DNA of 64,000 bases from Nonomuraea turcica (GTDB taxonomy: Bacteria > Actinomycetota > Actinomycetes > Streptosporangiales > Streptosporangiaceae): NCBI RefSeq assembly GCF_030718205.1, contig NZ_JAUZQF010000003.1:372001-436000 (forward strand). Direction: 5' to 3'. The notes beneath the pieces were generated by a model, which saw nothing but the letters and a program-made list of their open reading frames with translations, had not been told where the DNA came from and searched no databases. Shown here piece after piece: positions 1-8,260 of the stretch. The stretch's first letter is position 1, and each line of letters begins with the position of its first letter. Position numbers and translations under genes: made by a program.

Positions 1-355
1 GTTCGTCACGCACGAGCTCGTGCCGCAGGACGCTCGTCGAGGGCTGCCCGCCGGCGCGGGTGAGGTCGTCGAAAAGGCTGGTGAGGTCGGCACGCCGGTG
101 CACCTTGGGGTTGGCCACCGTGGTGCCGATCCCGCGCCGGCGCAGCACGAGCCCGCGGTCGACGAGCTCTTGGATGGCCTGGCGCACCGTCGGGCGCGCC
201 AGGCTGAGCCGCTCGGCCAGGGCGAGCTCGTTCTCCAGCTGGTCGCCGGGCTGGAGCCGGCCGCTGGCGATCGCCGTGCGGAGCTGCTCGGCGAGCTGGT
301 GGTAGAGGGGCACGGGGGAAGAGCGATCGAGCGTCACACCCACTTGAACTGCCAC
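1..355 (-). CDS. GntR-family transcriptional regulator, HutC-type (3' end outside window)
   Basis: Reading the minus strand from a GTG at 355 gives a winged-helix DNA-binding domain: VPLYHQLAEQLRTAIASG, then LQPGDQLENELALAERL and RPTVRQAIQELVDRGLV, the GntR signature. It is followed by the RRRGIGTTVANPKVHR hinge and the start of a ligand-binding domain. GTGs at 343 and 337 are alternative starts. The C-terminal effector domain lies beyond base 1. It is divergent from the inositol operon at 524, and GntR/HutC repressors commonly control iol genes in actinomycetes, so I infer it is the local iol repressor. The effector is unknown. Confidence 0.88.
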   Translation of the reverse strand, partial: MAVQVGVTLDRSSPVPLYHQLAEQLRTAIASGRLQPGDQLENELALAERLSLARPTVRQAIQELVDRGLVLRRRGIGTTVANPKVHRRADLTSLFDDLTRAGGQPSTSVLRHELVRDE

Positions 356-383
356 GAGGCGAGTGTACCTCTGTTCATGTATA

Positions 384-404
384 TGACGTTACGCAATGAT
401 GTCA
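384..404. promoter_or_regulatory. imperfect inverted repeat, candidate GntR operator
   Basis: TGACGT at 384-389 and ATGTCA at 399-404 form an interrupted inverted repeat in the divergent gap between the GntR gene and the inositol operon. A TTGACT at 415-420 could be the -35 box of the operon, but the matching -10 (CAGGCT, 439-444) is weak. Confidence 0.4.
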
Positions 405-523
405 GGACAAAGTCTTGACTCGATCCATGTGAACAAGGCAGGCTTCAACCACATCGCCCATGGCCTGACCAGGCCTGGGGTAGGGCGAGTGACGACCCAA
501 CGACGTGAATGGACAGGACGCGC

Positions 524-1552
524 ATGCGCATCGGGCTCGCGGGCGTCGGAAGGATAGGCGCCTTCCACGCCAAGACTCTGGCCGCTCTCGACTACGTCGA
601 CGAGCTGGTCGTGACGGACGCCGACACCGGGGCCGCCGAGCGCGTCGCAGCCGAGCTCGGCCTCGACGTGGCCCCGGACGCCGACGCGCTGCTGGCTTCG
701 GGCATCGACGGATTCGTGATCGCCACCGCCACGCCGGGGCACGCGCCGCTGCTGCGCCAGGCCATCGCCGCCGGGGTGCCGGCCTTCTGCGAGAAGCCCG
801 TGGCCGCCACCTTGAAGGAGACCATCGAGCTGGCCGAGCTCGTCGCCGCGACCGGCGTGCCGGTGCACGTCGGCTTCCAGCGCCGCTTCGACGCCGGATA
901 CCGGCGGGCGCAGGCCGCGGTGGCCTCCGGCGAGCTCGGATTCATCCACACCATCCGGGCCGGCACCCATGACCAGGCTCCGCCGCACGCGTCCTACATC
1001 CCGACCTCCGGCGGCATCTTCCGCGACTGCAACGTGCACGACTTCGACATCCTGCGGTTCGTCAGCGGCCGCGAGGTGGCCACGGTCTACGCCACCGGCG
1101 GCAACAAGGGCGCGGACTTCTTCGCCGAGGCCGGCGACGTCGACACCGGAGGCGCGCTGCTGACCCTGGACGACGGCACGATCGTGCTGATCTCCTCGAC
1201 CCGCTACAACGGCGGCGGCCACGACGTGCGCATGGAGGTCCACGGCGAGAAAGGCACGATCGCCGTCGGCCTGGACCACTCGCTGGCGATGCGCTCGGCG
1301 GAGGAGGGCGTCGACTTCCCGCGCGGCCCGCAGAAGTGGTCGTTCATGGAACGTTTCCTGCCCGCCTACCAGGCCGAGCTCACCGCCTTCGCCGACGTCG
1401 CCCGCGGCGAGCGGCCCTCACCCTGCACCGTGCGCGACGCGCTCGAGGCCTTCCGCATCGCCGAGGCGTGCGAGCTGTCCAGGGCCGAGCGCAGACCCGT
1501 CGCCCTGTCCGAAATCGAGGGGTCCGAGATCGAGGGTATTGACACGCCATGA
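524..1552 (+). CDS. iolG: Gfo/Idh/MocA oxidoreductase, inositol 2-dehydrogenase-like
   Basis: 342 residues. The N-terminus MRIGLAGVGRIGAFHA is the NAD(P)-binding Rossmann GxGxxG loop. The family EKP motif is at residues 90-92 (CEKPVA) and a probable catalytic His at 172 in NVHDFD. The family oxidises myo-inositol or related cyclitols to inososes in the cytoplasm, the first step of the pathway encoded downstream. ATG 524 is preferred over ATG 509 because GGACAGGA lies 6-7 nt before it. It is the first gene of the operon and overlaps the next by 4 nt. The exact cyclitol cannot be told from sequence. Confidence 0.88.
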   Translation: MRIGLAGVGRIGAFHAKTLAALDYVDELVVTDADTGAAERVAAELGLDVAPDADALLASGIDGFVIATATPGHAPLLRQAIAAGVPAFCEKPVAATLKETIELAELVAATGVPVHVGFQRRFDAGYRRAQAAVASGELGFIHTIRAGTHDQAPPHASYIPTSGGIFRDCNVHDFDILRFVSGREVATVYATGGNKGADFFAEAGDVDTGGALLTLDDGTIVLISSTRYNGGGHDVRMEVHGEKGTIAVGLDHSLAMRSAEEGVDFPRGPQKWSFMERFLPAYQAELTAFADVARGERPSPCTVRDALEAFRIAEACELSRAERRPVALSEIEGSEIEGIDTP

Positions 1553-2433
1553 CGACCACACCCGTAGCCGGCCGCGTGGCCGGCGCACCGATCTCCTGGG
1601 GAGTCTGCGAGGTTCCTGGCTGGGGCCACCAGCTGGAACCTGAGACCGTGCTGAGCCAGATGCGCGCGCTCGGCCTGGCCGCCACCGAGTTCGGCCCCGA
1701 CGGCTTCCTGCCCGACGACCCGCAGGCCAAGGCCGCGACCCTGGCCGGGTACGGCCTGAAGGCGGTCGGGCAGTTCGTCCCGGTCGTCCTGCACGATCCG
1801 GAGCACGATCCCCTCCCCGAGGTCGAGCGCGCGATGGAGGGCCTGGTCGCCGCCGGGGCGTCGACCGTCGTCCTGGCCGCCGCCACCGGGCAGGACGGCT
1901 ACGACGACCGGCCGGTCCTCGACGAGCCCGGCTGGGCGACCTTGCTGGGTAACCTCGACCGCATCACCGAGGCCGCCGCCGCCCGCGGCCTGGTGGCCAC
2001 CCTCCACCCGCACGTCGGCACGATGGTCGAAAGCGGGGCGGAGACGGCACGCGTGCTCGACGGCAGCCGCGTCGGCCTGTGCCTGGACACCGGGCACCTG
2101 CTGATCGGCGGCGGCGACCCGGTCGCGATCGCTCGCGAGCACCCAGGGCGGATCGCCCACGTGCATCTCAAGGACGTCCGGCTCGACCGGGCGCGGCGCG
2201 TGCAGGCCGGCGAGGAGTCCTACACCGCCGCCGTGGCCGGCGGCATGTACGTCCCGCTCGGCAAGGGCGACATCGACATCGCGGCCATCGTCTCCGCCCT
2301 GGAGGGCCACGGCTACACCGGCTGGTACGTCCTGGAGCAGGACACCATCCTGGCCGAGGGCGACGCGGGCGCGGACCCGGCCGCGGACGTCCGGGCGAGC
2401 ATCCGGCACCTCCTCGCCGTGGCGGGGGCGTGA
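1549..2433 (+). CDS. sugar phosphate isomerase/epimerase TIM barrel, probable inosose dehydratase
   Basis: 294 residues, xylose-isomerase-like TIM barrel (COG1082). It begins GAPISWGVCEVPGWG, close to the APxSWG start of IolE-type proteins, and carries TLHPHVGTMVE and CLDTGHLLIGGGDP, which hold the metal-binding Glu/His/Asp positions of the fold. In the iol pathway this position removes water from 2-keto-myo-inositol. It overlaps iolG by ATGA and iolC by one base. IolI- or IolH-type isomerase activity is a possible alternative. Confidence 0.82.
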   Translation: MTTTPVAGRVAGAPISWGVCEVPGWGHQLEPETVLSQMRALGLAATEFGPDGFLPDDPQAKAATLAGYGLKAVGQFVPVVLHDPEHDPLPEVERAMEGLVAAGASTVVLAAATGQDGYDDRPVLDEPGWATLLGNLDRITEAAAARGLVATLHPHVGTMVESGAETARVLDGSRVGLCLDTGHLLIGGGDPVAIAREHPGRIAHVHLKDVRLDRARRVQAGEESYTAAVAGGMYVPLGKGDIDIAAIVSALEGHGYTGWYVLEQDTILAEGDAGADPAADVRASIRHLLAVAGA

Positions 2434-3395
2434 TGGCGTACGACCTGGTGGCCATGGGCCGCTGCGGAGTGGACATCTACCCACTCGACCACGGCGTCGG
2501 CCTGGAGGACGTGGAGCGGTTCGCCAAGTTCCTCGGCGGCAGCGCGACCAACGTCGCGGTGGCCGCGGCCCGCTACGGCCGCCGCGCCACGATCATCACG
2601 CGAACCGGCCGCGACCCGTTCGGCCGCTACGTCCGCCGGGCGCTGCGTGACTTCGGCGTCGACGACTCCTACGCCGACGAGGTCGACGGCCCGCCGACGC
2701 CGGTCACGTTCTGCGAGATCTTCCCTCCCGACCACTTCCCGCTGTACTTCTACCGGTATCCGACCGCCCCCGACCTGCTCATCGAGCCGGACGAGATTCC
2801 GGTGGAGGCCGTGCGCGAGGCGGGCGTCTTCTGGGCCACCGTCACCGGCCTGTCACAGGAGCCGTCGCGCGCGGCGCACTTCGCCGCCTGGCAGGCTCGC
2901 GGCCGCCGCCCGCACACCGTGCTCGACCTTGACTACCGGCCCATGTTCTGGCCCGACCCCGGCGAGGCCGCCGCGTTGGTGGGCAAGGCGCTCCAGCACG
3001 TCACGGTCGCGGTCGGCAACCGGGAGGAGTGCGAGGTCGCGGTCGGCGAGACCGACCCGCAGCGGGCGGCGTCCGCCCTGCTGGAGCGGGGCGTGGAGCT
3101 CGCGATCGTGAAACAGGGCCCCAAGGGCGTGCTCGCCGCGACCGCGGAGGAGCGCGTCGAGGTGCCGCCCTTCCCCGTGAGCGTCGTCAACGGCCTCGGC
3201 GCCGGCGACGCCTTCGGCGGTGCTCTCGTCCACGGCCTGCTCAGCGGCTGGGACCTGACCCGCGTCCTGCGCTTTGCGAACGTGGCCGGCGCCATCGTCG
3301 CCGGCCGTCTCGAGTGCTCCAGCGCCATGCCGTACGAAGCCGAGGTGGAGGCCCTGCTGGGAGAGGCCCCGCAGGGAGAGGAGAGCGGACGATGA
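2433..3395 (+). CDS. iolC: 5-dehydro-2-deoxygluconokinase
   Basis: 320 residues, PfkB/ribokinase family. LGGSATNVAVAAARYG near residue 35 is the substrate-binding PfkB signature and NGLGAGDAFGGAL near 255 is the ATP-binding/catalytic-base signature. It phosphorylates 5-dehydro-2-deoxy-D-gluconate after ring opening. ATG 2433 is chosen because it overlaps the previous stop (TGATG) and gives the usual family length. The last four bases overlap the next start. Confidence 0.92.
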   Translation: MAYDLVAMGRCGVDIYPLDHGVGLEDVERFAKFLGGSATNVAVAAARYGRRATIITRTGRDPFGRYVRRALRDFGVDDSYADEVDGPPTPVTFCEIFPPDHFPLYFYRYPTAPDLLIEPDEIPVEAVREAGVFWATVTGLSQEPSRAAHFAAWQARGRRPHTVLDLDYRPMFWPDPGEAAALVGKALQHVTVAVGNREECEVAVGETDPQRAASALLERGVELAIVKQGPKGVLAATAEERVEVPPFPVSVVNGLGAGDAFGGALVHGLLSGWDLTRVLRFANVAGAIVAGRLECSSAMPYEAEVEALLGEAPQGEESGR

Positions 3396-4294
3396 CCCAC
3401 ATCTCCAGCCGGCCTGGCATCGCCGAGCTGACCGAGATCCGGGTACGCCAGCCGTGGCGCATCACCGAAGGATGGGCCGCCCGCAAGCGGCGCGACCTGG
3501 TGGGCGCGGACGGCAGGCTGCTGATCGTGGCCGCCGACCATCCGGCCCGCGGCGCGCTCGGCGTGCGTGCGGACCGCATGGCGATGGCCTCGCGCAGCAA
3601 CCTGCTGGAACGCCTGGCGATCGCGCTGTCGCGCCCCGGCGTGGACGGTGTGCTCGGCACCCCCGACATCCTGGACGACCTGCTGCTGATGGGGGCGCTG
3701 GAGGACAAGGTCGCGATCGGGTCGATGAACCGGGGCGGCCTGCAGGGCGCCGTCTTCGAGCTGGACGACCGCTTCACCGCCTACACCGCTGACGAGATCG
3801 TCGCCCGCGGTCTGGAGGGCGGCAAGATGCTCAACCGGATCTGCCTGGAGGATCCGGGCACGGTGACCATGCTGGAGGCGAGCGGCCGAGCGGTCACCGA
3901 GCTGGCGGGGCACGGCGTCATGGCGATGGTGGAGCCGTTCCTGTCGGTTCGGGGGGCGGACGGCCGGGTGCGCAACCTGCTCGATCCGGACTCCACCATC
4001 ACCTCCATCCACATCGCCGCCGCGCTCGGCGCCACCAGTCGGCACACCTGGCTGAAGCTGCCCGTCGTCGAGGACCTGGAACGCGTCATGGACGCCACCA
4101 CGCTGCCGACCCTGCTGCTGGGCGGCGACCCGACCGGCCATCCCGACGAGACCTACGCCTCCTGGCGGCAGGCGCTTGACCTGCCCGCCGTGCGGGGGCT
4201 GGTGGTCGGGCGGGCGCTGCTGTTCCCGCCCGACGGGGATGTGGCCGCCGCGGTGGACATCGCCTCCGGGCTCGTCCATGGAGGTGCCTCATGA
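3392..4294 (+). CDS. Cgl0159-family (beta/alpha)8-barrel protein
   Basis: 300 residues. LLIVAADHPARGALG resembles the phosphate/Schiff-base region of class I aldolases, but the protein matches the actinobacterial family named after Corynebacterium Cgl0159, which sits in iol operons. GTPDILDDLLLMGALEDK and LVVGRALLFPPDGDVA are recognisable family segments. No canonical IolJ aldolase is seen in the window, so this protein may cleave 2-deoxy-5-keto-gluconate-6-phosphate; that is inference. It is coupled to iolC and iolB by ATGA overlaps. Confidence 0.82.
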   Translation: MTHISSRPGIAELTEIRVRQPWRITEGWAARKRRDLVGADGRLLIVAADHPARGALGVRADRMAMASRSNLLERLAIALSRPGVDGVLGTPDILDDLLLMGALEDKVAIGSMNRGGLQGAVFELDDRFTAYTADEIVARGLEGGKMLNRICLEDPGTVTMLEASGRAVTELAGHGVMAMVEPFLSVRGADGRVRNLLDPDSTITSIHIAAALGATSRHTWLKLPVVEDLERVMDATTLPTLLLGGDPTGHPDETYASWRQALDLPAVRGLVVGRALLFPPDGDVAAAVDIASGLVHGGAS

Positions 4295-5208
4295 ACGACA
4301 ACGCGCGGTGGGTGCTGCCGTTCGGCACGGCCGGCGAGGGCGGCTTCGAGGTGTCGGTCACCGACGCCGCGCCCGGGTGGGCGCACACGAGCCTGCGCGT
4401 GGTCACTCTGGCGCCGTTCGCGCGGGTGGAGCTGGACACTGGCGACAGCGAGATCATCGTGGTCCCCTTGCGCGGCGGCGCGGACGTCACGGCCGTCGAC
4501 CGCGACGGGCAGCACCACAAGGCCCGGCTCGCCGGGCGCGACAGCGTGTTCGCCGGTCCCACCGACGTCGCCTACGTCCCGAGGGGCGCCAGGCTCACGA
4601 TCTCCGCCGGTGACCGCGAGAGCAAGATCGCCCTGTGTGGCGCGAAGGCGGGCAAGCGCGCCGAGCCGCCGCCGTTCCGGCACGTGGCCGCGGCCGAGGT
4701 GCCCGTCGAGCTGCGCGGCGCCGGCACGGCTTCGCGCGAGGTGCGCAACTTCGGGGTGCCGCAGGTGCTCGACGCCGACTCGATCATCGCCTGCGAGGTG
4801 ATCACGCCCGCGGGCAACTGGAGCTCGTACCCGCCGCACAAGCACGACGAGGAGCGCGACGGCGTGGAGACCGAGCTCGAGGAGATCTACTACTTCGAGG
4901 TGCAGGCCGAGCCGGGCGCCCCCGAAGGCGCGGACCCCGTCGGCTACCAGCGCGTCTACGGCACCGCCGAACGCCCGATCGACGTGCTCGCCGAGGTCCG
5001 CACCGGCGACGTCGTCCTCGTGCCGCACGGCTGGCACGGTCCCGCCATGGCGCCGCCCGGCTACGACCTCTACTACCTCAACGTGATGGCCGGCCCCGGC
5101 GCCACCCGCGCCTGGCTGATCTGCGACGACCCCGCCCACGGCTGGGTGCGCGAGACCTGGGCCGGCCAAGCCGTCGATCCCCGCCTGCCGATGGGAGGAC
5201 CTCGATGA
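4291..5208 (+). CDS. iolB: 5-deoxy-glucuronate isomerase
   Basis: 305 residues, KduI/IolB bicupin. The metal-binding cluster is visible around residues 181-200 (PPHKHDEERDG then ELEEIYYFEV: His, His, Glu). A second cupin motif, VLVPHGWHGP, lies near residue 247. It isomerises 5-deoxy-D-glucuronate to 5-dehydro-2-deoxygluconate for IolC. Start ATG 4291 overlaps the preceding stop; the stop overlaps iolD. Confidence 0.94.
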   Translation: MNDNARWVLPFGTAGEGGFEVSVTDAAPGWAHTSLRVVTLAPFARVELDTGDSEIIVVPLRGGADVTAVDRDGQHHKARLAGRDSVFAGPTDVAYVPRGARLTISAGDRESKIALCGAKAGKRAEPPPFRHVAAAEVPVELRGAGTASREVRNFGVPQVLDADSIIACEVITPAGNWSSYPPHKHDEERDGVETELEEIYYFEVQAEPGAPEGADPVGYQRVYGTAERPIDVLAEVRTGDVVLVPHGWHGPAMAPPGYDLYYLNVMAGPGATRAWLICDDPAHGWVRETWAGQAVDPRLPMGGPR

Positions 5209-7130
5209 CTACCATGCGTCTGACGGTGAGCCAGGCCGTCGTGCGTTTCCTGGCCGCCCAGTGGAGCGAGCGCGACGGCCGGCGTCAGCGGCTGTTCGCC
5301 GGCTGCTTCGGGATCTTCGGCCACGGCAACGTCGCCGGGCTCGGCCAGGCGCTGCTGCAGGACGAGCTGGCCGGCGGGCCGGACCGGTTGCCGTACGTGC
5401 TGGCCCGTAACGAGCAGGCCATGGTGCACACGGCCGTCGCCTACGCGCGACACAAGGACCGCCTGCAGACCTGGGCCTGCACGGCCTCCGTCGGGCCCGG
5501 CTCGACCAACATGCTCACCGGGGCCGCGCTGGCCACCGTCAACCGGATCCCCGTGCTGCTGCTGCCCTCGGGCACCTTCGCCACCCGGGTGGCGGGGCCG
5601 GTGCTGCAGGAGCTGGAGGTGCCGTACGCCGCGGACGTCACCGTCAACGACGCCTTCCGCCCGCTGTCGCGCTTCTTCGACCGGATCAACCGCCCCGAGC
5701 AGCTGCCGGCGGCGCTGCTGGCCGCCATGCGCGTGCTGACCGACCCGGTCGAGACCGGCGCGGTGACGATCGCCTTGCCGCAGGACGTGCAGGCCGAGGC
5801 CTTCGACTGGCCGGTGGAGCTGTTCGAGCGGCGCGTCTGGCGCGTGGGCAGGCCCCTGCCGGAGGCCGCCGACCTCGCCGACGCCGCGGCGCTCATCTCC
5901 GCGGCCCGCAGGCCGCTCATCGTGGCCGGCGGCGGGGTGCACTACTCCGGCGCCGAGGACGCCCTGCGCGCGTTCTGTGAGGCGACCGGCATCCCGGTCG
6001 GCGAGAGCCAGGCCGGCAAGGGCTCGCTGCCGCACGGGCATCCGCAGGCGATGGGCGCCGTCGGCTCGACCGGGACCACCGCCGCCAACGCCCTGGCCAG
6101 GGAGGCCGACCTGGTCATCGGGATCGGCACCCGCTACAGCGACTTCACCACCGCCTCACGCACCGCCTTCCAGAACCCGGACGTGCGCTTCGTCAACATC
6201 AACGTCGCCCGCTTCGACGCCGGCAAGCTCGCGGGCCTGTCGGTGGTGGCCGATGCCCGGGAGGCGCTGACCGCGCTCGGTCAAGCGCTGGCCGAATACC
6301 GGGTGGACCTGGACTACCGCGAGCGTCAGGCCGCGTTGTGGAGCGAGTGGGACGCGCGGGTGGAAGCCGCCTACAACCCGCCGGCGGAGGTCACCGACGC
6401 GCTGGCCGACGGCGTGCTCACGCAGGGCACCGTGCTCGGCTGCGTCAACGAGCTGTCCGACCCGCGGGACGTCGTCGTGTGCGCGGCCGGATCCATGCCG
6501 GGCGACCTGCACAAACTGTGGCGGGTGCGCGAGCGCAAGGCCTACCACGTCGAGTACGGCTACTCGTGCATGGGCTACGAGATCCCCGGCGGCATCGGCG
6601 TCCGGCTGGCCGACCCGGATCGGGACGTCTTCGTCATGGTGGGCGACGGCTCGTACCTGATGATGCCGACCGAGCTGGTCACTGCCGTGCAGGAGCACGT
6701 CAAGGTCATCCTGGTGCTGGTCCAGAACCACGGCTTCCACTCCATCGGCTCGCTGTCCGAAGCGCTCGGATCCCAGCGGTTCGGCACCGGCTACCGCTTC
6801 CGCGACCAGTCCTCCGGCCGGCTCGACGGGGACCGGCTGCCGATCGACCTGGCCGCCAACGCCCGCAGCCTCGGCGCCACCGTGATCGAGGTACGCGACC
6901 GGGAGGGCCTCGTCCAGGCGATCAAGGACGCCAAATCCGCGCCGGCCGACGGCGGCCCGGTCGTCATCCACGTGGAGACCGACCCGACGGTGCACGCCCC
7001 GGACAGCGAGTCCTGGTGGGACGTGCCGGTCAGCCAGGTCAGCGAGCTCGACACCACCCGCCGTGCCTATGAGGAGTACACGGCGCACAAGGCCGCGCAG
7101 CGCCCGCACGTAGGCGGCCTGCCCCACTGA
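5205..7130 (+). CDS. iolD: 3D-(3,5/4)-trihydroxycyclohexane-1,2-dione acylhydrolase (decyclizing)
   Basis: 641 residues, thiamine-diphosphate enzyme. In order: N-terminal pyrimidine-binding domain (FAGCFGIFGHGNVAGLGQAL, with the activating Glu in RNEQAMVHTA), central domain (IVAGGGVHYSGAEDAL), and C-terminal diphosphate-binding domain with GDGSYLMMPTELVTAVQEH near residue 480 followed by VQNHGFHS. It hydrolytically opens the cyclohexane ring. ATG 5205 overlaps the iolB stop; the open frame extends upstream but only in a shadow of iolB. IolD is the diagnostic enzyme of the pathway. Confidence 0.95.
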   Translation: MTTMRLTVSQAVVRFLAAQWSERDGRRQRLFAGCFGIFGHGNVAGLGQALLQDELAGGPDRLPYVLARNEQAMVHTAVAYARHKDRLQTWACTASVGPGSTNMLTGAALATVNRIPVLLLPSGTFATRVAGPVLQELEVPYAADVTVNDAFRPLSRFFDRINRPEQLPAALLAAMRVLTDPVETGAVTIALPQDVQAEAFDWPVELFERRVWRVGRPLPEAADLADAAALISAARRPLIVAGGGVHYSGAEDALRAFCEATGIPVGESQAGKGSLPHGHPQAMGAVGSTGTTAANALAREADLVIGIGTRYSDFTTASRTAFQNPDVRFVNINVARFDAGKLAGLSVVADAREALTALGQALAEYRVDLDYRERQAALWSEWDARVEAAYNPPAEVTDALADGVLTQGTVLGCVNELSDPRDVVVCAAGSMPGDLHKLWRVRERKAYHVEYGYSCMGYEIPGGIGVRLADPDRDVFVMVGDGSYLMMPTELVTAVQEHVKVILVLVQNHGFHSIGSLSEALGSQRFGTGYRFRDQSSGRLDGDRLPIDLAANARSLGATVIEVRDREGLVQAIKDAKSAPADGGPVVIHVETDPTVHAPDSESWWDVPVSQVSELDTTRRAYEEYTAHKAAQRPHVGGLPH

Positions 7131-7161
7131 CGATCCCGCACTGGGGGGTGCGGGGACGAGA

Positions 7162-7186
7162 CCGCCGGCGCGCATCGCGCCGGCGG
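7162..7186 (+). promoter_or_regulatory. perfect 11-bp stem hairpin between iolD and the importer genes
   Basis: CCGCCGGCGCG at 7162-7172 pairs perfectly with CGCGCCGGCGG at 7176-7186 across a 3-nt loop. There is no T-run, and the operon continues in the same direction. It could be a partial terminator or a 3'-end stabiliser that sets binding-protein dosage relative to enzymes. Confidence 0.6.
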
Positions 7187-7264
7187 CGGGATGACACCCG
7201 AAGAGCACCGAACCACCCCCGATCCGCCCCCCTCCAGGGTGCGGAGACTGAAAGGCAGACAGAA

Positions 7265-8254
7265 GTGGCCCGTACTTCAAAAATCGCCGTGCTGGTGACC
7301 AGCGGCATGATGGCGCTCGCGTTGGCGGCGTGCAGTTCCAGCGGAGGCAAGCAGAGCACCGAAGCGGCGTCCGCGCCCGCCTCCGCCTCCGGCGCGCCGA
7401 CGATGACGGTCGCCTTCATCACGCACGCGGCTCCCGGTGACACCTTCTGGGATTTGGTGCGCAAGGGCGCCGAGGCCGCGGCGGCCAAGGGCAACATCAA
7501 ACTGGAGTACCAGTCGGATCCGGACGGCGCGAACCAGGCCAACCTCGTTCAGACGGCCATCGACAAGAAGGTCGACGGCATCGCGGTCACCCTGGCCAAG
7601 CCCGACGCCATGAAGGCCAACGTGGAGAAGGCGCTGGCGGGTGGCATCCCGGTCGTCGCGCTGAACGGCGGCATCGACCAGTGGAAGAGCATGGGCGTGC
7701 TCGAATACTTCGGCCAGGACGAGAAGATCGCCGGTGAGGCGGCCGGCGCGCGGTTGAAGACCGACGGCGCGAAGAAGGCGCTGTGCGTCATCCAGGAGCA
7801 GGGCCACGTCGGCCTCGAAGCCCGCTGCGACGGCACCAAGGCGTCCTTCCCCGACACCGAGAAGATCTACGTCACCGGCACCGACATGCCGAGCGTGCAG
7901 GCCGCCATCACCTCCAAGCTCCAGCAGGACCCTGGCATCGACCGGGTGCTGACCCTCGGCGCGCCGTTCGCGCTGACCGCCGCCAAGTCCGTCAAGGACG
8001 CCAGCAGCTCGGCCAAGGTCGTCACCTTCGACACCAACAAGGAGCTCGTGACCGCCATCAAGAACGGCCAGGTGGAGTGGGCGGTCGACCAGCAGCCCTT
8101 CCTGCAGGGCTACCTCGCGGTGGACAGCCTGTGGCTCTACAAGACCAACGGCAACGTCATCGGCGGCGGCCAGGCGACCCTGACCGGGCCGGCGTTCATC
8201 GACAAGACCAACGTCACCGCGGTGGAGCAGTTCGCCGCGGGCGGCACGAGGTGA
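7265..8254 (+). CDS. ABC sugar-type substrate-binding lipoprotein
   Basis: 329 residues from GTG 7265, preceded by GAAAGGCAG. The signal peptide ends in the lipobox LALAAC followed by SSSGGK, so the mature protein is anchored outside the membrane. The rest is a type I periplasmic binding fold of the ribose/Peripla_BP_4 class (FITHAAPGDTFWDLVRKGAE, then VDGIAVTLAKPDAM and VVALNGG). Placed after iolD and before a cognate permease and ATPase, it most likely binds inositol or a close cyclitol. Confidence 0.92.
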   Translation: MARTSKIAVLVTSGMMALALAACSSSGGKQSTEAASAPASASGAPTMTVAFITHAAPGDTFWDLVRKGAEAAAAKGNIKLEYQSDPDGANQANLVQTAIDKKVDGIAVTLAKPDAMKANVEKALAGGIPVVALNGGIDQWKSMGVLEYFGQDEKIAGEAAGARLKTDGAKKALCVIQEQGHVGLEARCDGTKASFPDTEKIYVTGTDMPSVQAAITSKLQQDPGIDRVLTLGAPFALTAAKSVKDASSSAKVVTFDTNKELVTAIKNGQVEWAVDQQPFLQGYLAVDSLWLYKTNGNVIGGGQATLTGPAFIDKTNVTAVEQFAAGGTR

Positions 8255-8260
8255 GGTGAC

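Noticed and set aside
4635..5204. Extending iolD upstream over iolB
   Set aside because: The extra ~190 residues are Arg-rich nonsense inside iolB; ATG 5205 overlaps the iolB stop and gives the normal IolD length.
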